From Bacillota bacterium (lineage in GTDB: Bacteria; Bacillota; Clostridia; Christensenellales; CAG-138): 33,753 bases of DNA. Under the pieces are notes generated by a model, which saw nothing but the letters and a program-made list of their open reading frames with translations, had not been told where the DNA came from and made no database searches. Position 1 is the stretch's first letter; each line of letters begins with the position of its first letter. The stretch lies in assembly GCA_023399275.1 (NCBI GenBank), contig JAEWQH010000092.1, positions 1 to 33,753 of the forward strand. The letters are read 5' to 3'. This document shows, one piece after another, positions 32,053 through 33,753 of this stretch. The translations under genes and the position numbers were made by a program.

Positions 32053-32102
32053 TGTCTCTCTCCTTTTGTTTGCGGCGCGCTCACCCTTCGCACCGCTTCA
32101 TA

Positions 32103-32202
32103 TTGGCAGTATACCAATTGCAAAACACATCATCCACCGCGGAATTACGGTAAAACTCCATAATATTTAGATGCTTTAATTATTTGCAAAAGATGGTATA
32201 AT
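32103..32202. promoter_or_regulatory. Divergent promoter region with shared TTTGCAA elements
   Basis: Rightward, TTTGCAA (32183-32189) is followed by a perfect -10 TATAAT (32197-32202) before the AraC gene. Leftward, TTTTGCAA (32125-32118) is followed by TATACT (32113-32108) before the isomerase gene. Both -10 boxes lack a good -35 box and share TTTGCAA a few bases upstream together with GG directly before the -10. An inverted TTGG/CCAA pair (32103-32117) surrounds the leftward -10. This looks like a common operator for the AraC protein, which would control both genes. Confidence 0.5.
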
Positions 32203-32297
32203 GTAAGACATATAGCAGATCGTTTCCGCCGGATCACGGTCGACACAGGCCGCAATCGACGGCGCGGCATTTCCAAATATAAGGGGCCGTTTTGCGC

Positions 32298-33164
32298 ATG
32301 AATCCGAAAAAAATCGTAAAATCCGATTTTTCGCTGCCGGCGGAGTTTCCGTTTGCCGCCATGCGCGCGCAGGGCAGTCAGCAGACGCCGCAGATCGTGC
32401 ACTGGCATGATTGCCTGGAGCTCAACTGGGTCGAGAGCGGCCGCGGGGTCAACTATATCGCCGATCGTGAGTACCGGCTTGAGCCGGGGCAGCTCTACCT
32501 CATCAACAACATCGACCGTCACATCGCTGTGACGGACGGAAGCCTCGATATGCGCATCGTCGTCTTCGAGCCGTCGCTGCTTTGGAAGACCGCGCCGGAG
32601 CAGCAGGAGTATCTGCGCGTGTTTTACCCGGCCGGCGAGCGCCAGGAGAACCTCGCGCGGCTTTCGCAGGAGGCGCTTTCCCGCGCACGCACGCTGATGC
32701 TGGAGATGGAGGCGGAGTGGGACGAAAAAAAGCGCGGCTATGAGATGATGCTGCGCGCAAAGCTCATGGAACTGCTGGCGCTGCTGTATCGTGCTGTGCC
32801 GGAGACGATGGAGCCCAAGGAAGCCGCGGCGCTGCGCAAGGGCTACCAGCGCATCCGCCCGGCCGTCAACCACATTCAGAGCCACTTTGTCGAGCCGCTC
32901 TCGCTTGAGGCGCTCGCCTCGCTCTGCGGCATGAGCCGGACGTATTTCTGCACGCTCTTCAAGAAGACCATGGGGATGAACTTCGGCGATTATGTCGAGA
33001 AGATCCGCGTCAACCGCGCCTGCATGCTGCTGGCGACGAGCGATCTGCCAGTGCTGGATATCGCGCTGGAGAGCGGTTTTTCGAGCCTCTCGAACTTCAA
33101 CGCAACGTTTAAGTCCGCCTGCGGCAAGACGCCGAGCCAATACCGCCGGGAGCTGCCGCTCTAA
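32298..33164 (+). CDS. AraC family transcriptional regulator with cupin sensor
   Basis: About 288 residues. An N-terminal cupin-type sugar-sensing domain shows HWHDCLELNWVESGRG near 35-50 and LEPGQLYLINNIDRH. A helical linker follows, and then a C-terminal AraC double helix-turn-helix (about 190-288) with IQSHFVEPLSLEALASLCGM, SRTYFCTLFKK and the second helix pair ALESGFSSLSNFNATFK. The last residues TPSQYRREL are the usual AraC ending. ATG at 32298 is taken as the start; AAGGGG lies 11 bases upstream, while an in-frame TTG at 32292 would have better spacing, so the start could be two codons earlier. It probably regulates the divergent isomerase gene and perhaps itself. Confidence 0.92.
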   Translation: MNPKKIVKSDFSLPAEFPFAAMRAQGSQQTPQIVHWHDCLELNWVESGRGVNYIADREYRLEPGQLYLINNIDRHIAVTDGSLDMRIVVFEPSLLWKTAPEQQEYLRVFYPAGERQENLARLSQEALSRARTLMLEMEAEWDEKKRGYEMMLRAKLMELLALLYRAVPETMEPKEAAALRKGYQRIRPAVNHIQSHFVEPLSLEALASLCGMSRTYFCTLFKKTMGMNFGDYVEKIRVNRACMLLATSDLPVLDIALESGFSSLSNFNATFKSACGKTPSQYRRELPL

Positions 33165-33180
33165 CCGGCGCAAAACGAGA

Positions 33181-33210
33181 AAAAGGAGCTGCTGTTTGTC
33201 AGCTCCTTTT
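33181..33210. terminator. Bidirectional terminator between AraC gene and GH31 gene
   Basis: AAAAGGAGCTG (33181-33191) and CAGCTCCTTTT (33200-33210) form a perfect 11-bp stem around an 8-base loop. The A/T ends provide a T tract on either strand for the two convergent genes. Confidence 0.85.
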
Positions 33211-33228
33211 GCGTGTGCAAGCTGAGGG

Positions 33229-33753
33229 TTATGCGTTATCCGCCGCGCGCAGGCTCTCGCGCAGCGCATCGCAGTGCGCGCCGCCGAGGCGGAGAAACAC
33301 CGCCGGGCTGCCGAAGGGGCAGGCGATCGTATGCCGCGCTTGTCCGCGAAACCGCGCGCCGGTAAACGCGTGCTCCCACTCCCCGGCGGGCAGGTAGACG
33401 CGCACCGATCCGGCGCCTTTCTTCGTGACAGGGCAGACCAGCAAATTCTCGCCGAGCAGGTACTGCCGACGGATGCGCCGGCAGGCCGCATCGCCCGGAT
33501 TATGCAGCCAGAGCGCGCGCATCATCGGCGCGCCCTGCTCGCAGGCTTCTGTTTCGAGCAGGCGGAAATACCAGAGCAGCGAATCGTGCAGGCGCGACAT
33601 GCGCGCAAAGAAGCGCAGCCCTTCCTCATCGTTGTAAAACTGATACACCAGATCGCTGGAGTAGTTGCCGTCATGCGTACGAAACACAGGCGTGAAGGCT
33701 GCATACTCCAGCCAGCGGAACATGACCTCTTTTGTGCGGACGAGCTTGTAGAC
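33229..33753 (-). CDS. GH31 family alpha-glycosidase, C-terminal part (runs off the window)
   Basis: The last 174 codons of a glycoside hydrolase family 31 enzyme; the frame stays open to the edge, so the start and the catalytic aspartates lie outside. The visible part has FRWLEYAAFTPVFRTHDG, the well-conserved end of the GH31 (beta/alpha)8 barrel where RW and FRTH line the active site. Next come LGENLLVCPVTKKGA and VYLPAGEW from the C-terminal beta-sandwich, which are typical of alpha-glucosidases and alpha-xylosidases. The latter two specificities cannot be distinguished from this part. It converges on the AraC gene and may belong to the same sugar utilisation locus. Confidence 0.88.
   Translation of the reverse strand, partial: VYKLVRTKEVMFRWLEYAAFTPVFRTHDGNYSSDLVYQFYNDEEGLRFFARMSRLHDSLLWYFRLLETEACEQGAPMMRALWLHNPGDAACRRIRRQYLLGENLLVCPVTKKGAGSVRVYLPAGEWEHAFTGARFRGQARHTIACPFGSPAVFLRLGGAHCDALRESLRAADNA

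Noticed and set aside
30766..32163. A 465-residue plus-strand frame opposite the isomerase-like gene
   Set aside because: Shadow frame; the opposite strand has a good ribosome binding site and a conserved family C-terminus.
32145..33491. A 448-residue minus-strand frame opposite the AraC gene
   Set aside because: It would cross the terminator at 33181-33210 and the GH31 3' end in another frame; no motifs.
1..33753. Mobile elements, CRISPR arrays or toxin-antitoxin genes
   Set aside because: No transposase, integrase, regular repeat-spacer pattern or toxin-antitoxin pair could be seen; the only repeats are hairpins and the operator repeats already listed.

Overview
The window reads as GC-rich chromosomal DNA from an anaerobic Firmicute, most likely an uncultured gut member of the Clostridia (Christensenellales/Oscillospirales-like). 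This placement is an inference. It rests on an EF-Tu tail at the left edge, a YesM/YesN-type two-component system, a MalFG-type importer with no ATPase gene, a GlpP-type antiterminator, AGGAGG-type ribosome binding sites and dense Pro-Thr linkers in exported proteins. No phage, insertion sequence, CRISPR array, tRNA or rRNA is visible.

Layout. (1) 1-66: end of tuf with its terminator. (2) About 218-10311: an alpha-glucan utilisation island. A leftward group holds a histidine kinase, an AraC-type response regulator and a GH13 oligo-1,6-glucosidase. A divergent rightward group holds a sugar-binding lipoprotein, two permeases and a cytoplasmic CGTase-like GH13 enzyme. Between them lies a pair of 15-bp direct repeats 21 bp apart, just upstream of a weak promoter; this is the likely regulator site. 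(3) 10467-11825: a D,D-carboxypeptidase (leftward). (4) 12036-21442: a cell-surface glycan block. It contains a 50-residue membrane protein, a very large exported protein joining an LmbE-like domain to a phosphodiester glycosidase (NAGPA) domain across a membrane hairpin, a GT14 glycosyltransferase, an O-antigen ligase/polymerase-like protein, a CapA lipoprotein, and a second copy of the LmbE-like/NAGPA fusion. (5) 21846-25871: an amino-sugar operon with nagA, a CBM9-like protein, nagB and a divergent ROK-type kinase. (6) 25932-29127: a GlpP-like antiterminator divergent from a Ldh-family dehydrogenase and malic enzyme; the leader of the latter pair carries an intrinsic terminator. (7) 29225-30636: a cysteine desulfurase-like enzyme overlapping an unrecognised 98-residue protein. 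(8) 30685-33753: a fucose/arabinose isomerase-like gene divergent from an AraC regulator, and the C-terminal end of a GH31 glycosidase.

How it works together. Region 2 is a self-contained import-and-digest module for short alpha-glucans. All of its hydrolases are cytoplasmic, and it must borrow its ATPase. Region 4 looks like a dedicated surface-polysaccharide system in which the two large fusion proteins are the least familiar parts; their LmbE-like domains have lost metal-site residues to different extents while the NAGPA domains keep their signatures. It is the best candidate here for an undescribed system. Region 5 recycles GlcNAc-6-phosphate to fructose-6-phosphate and may also serve to recover amino sugars from the envelope.
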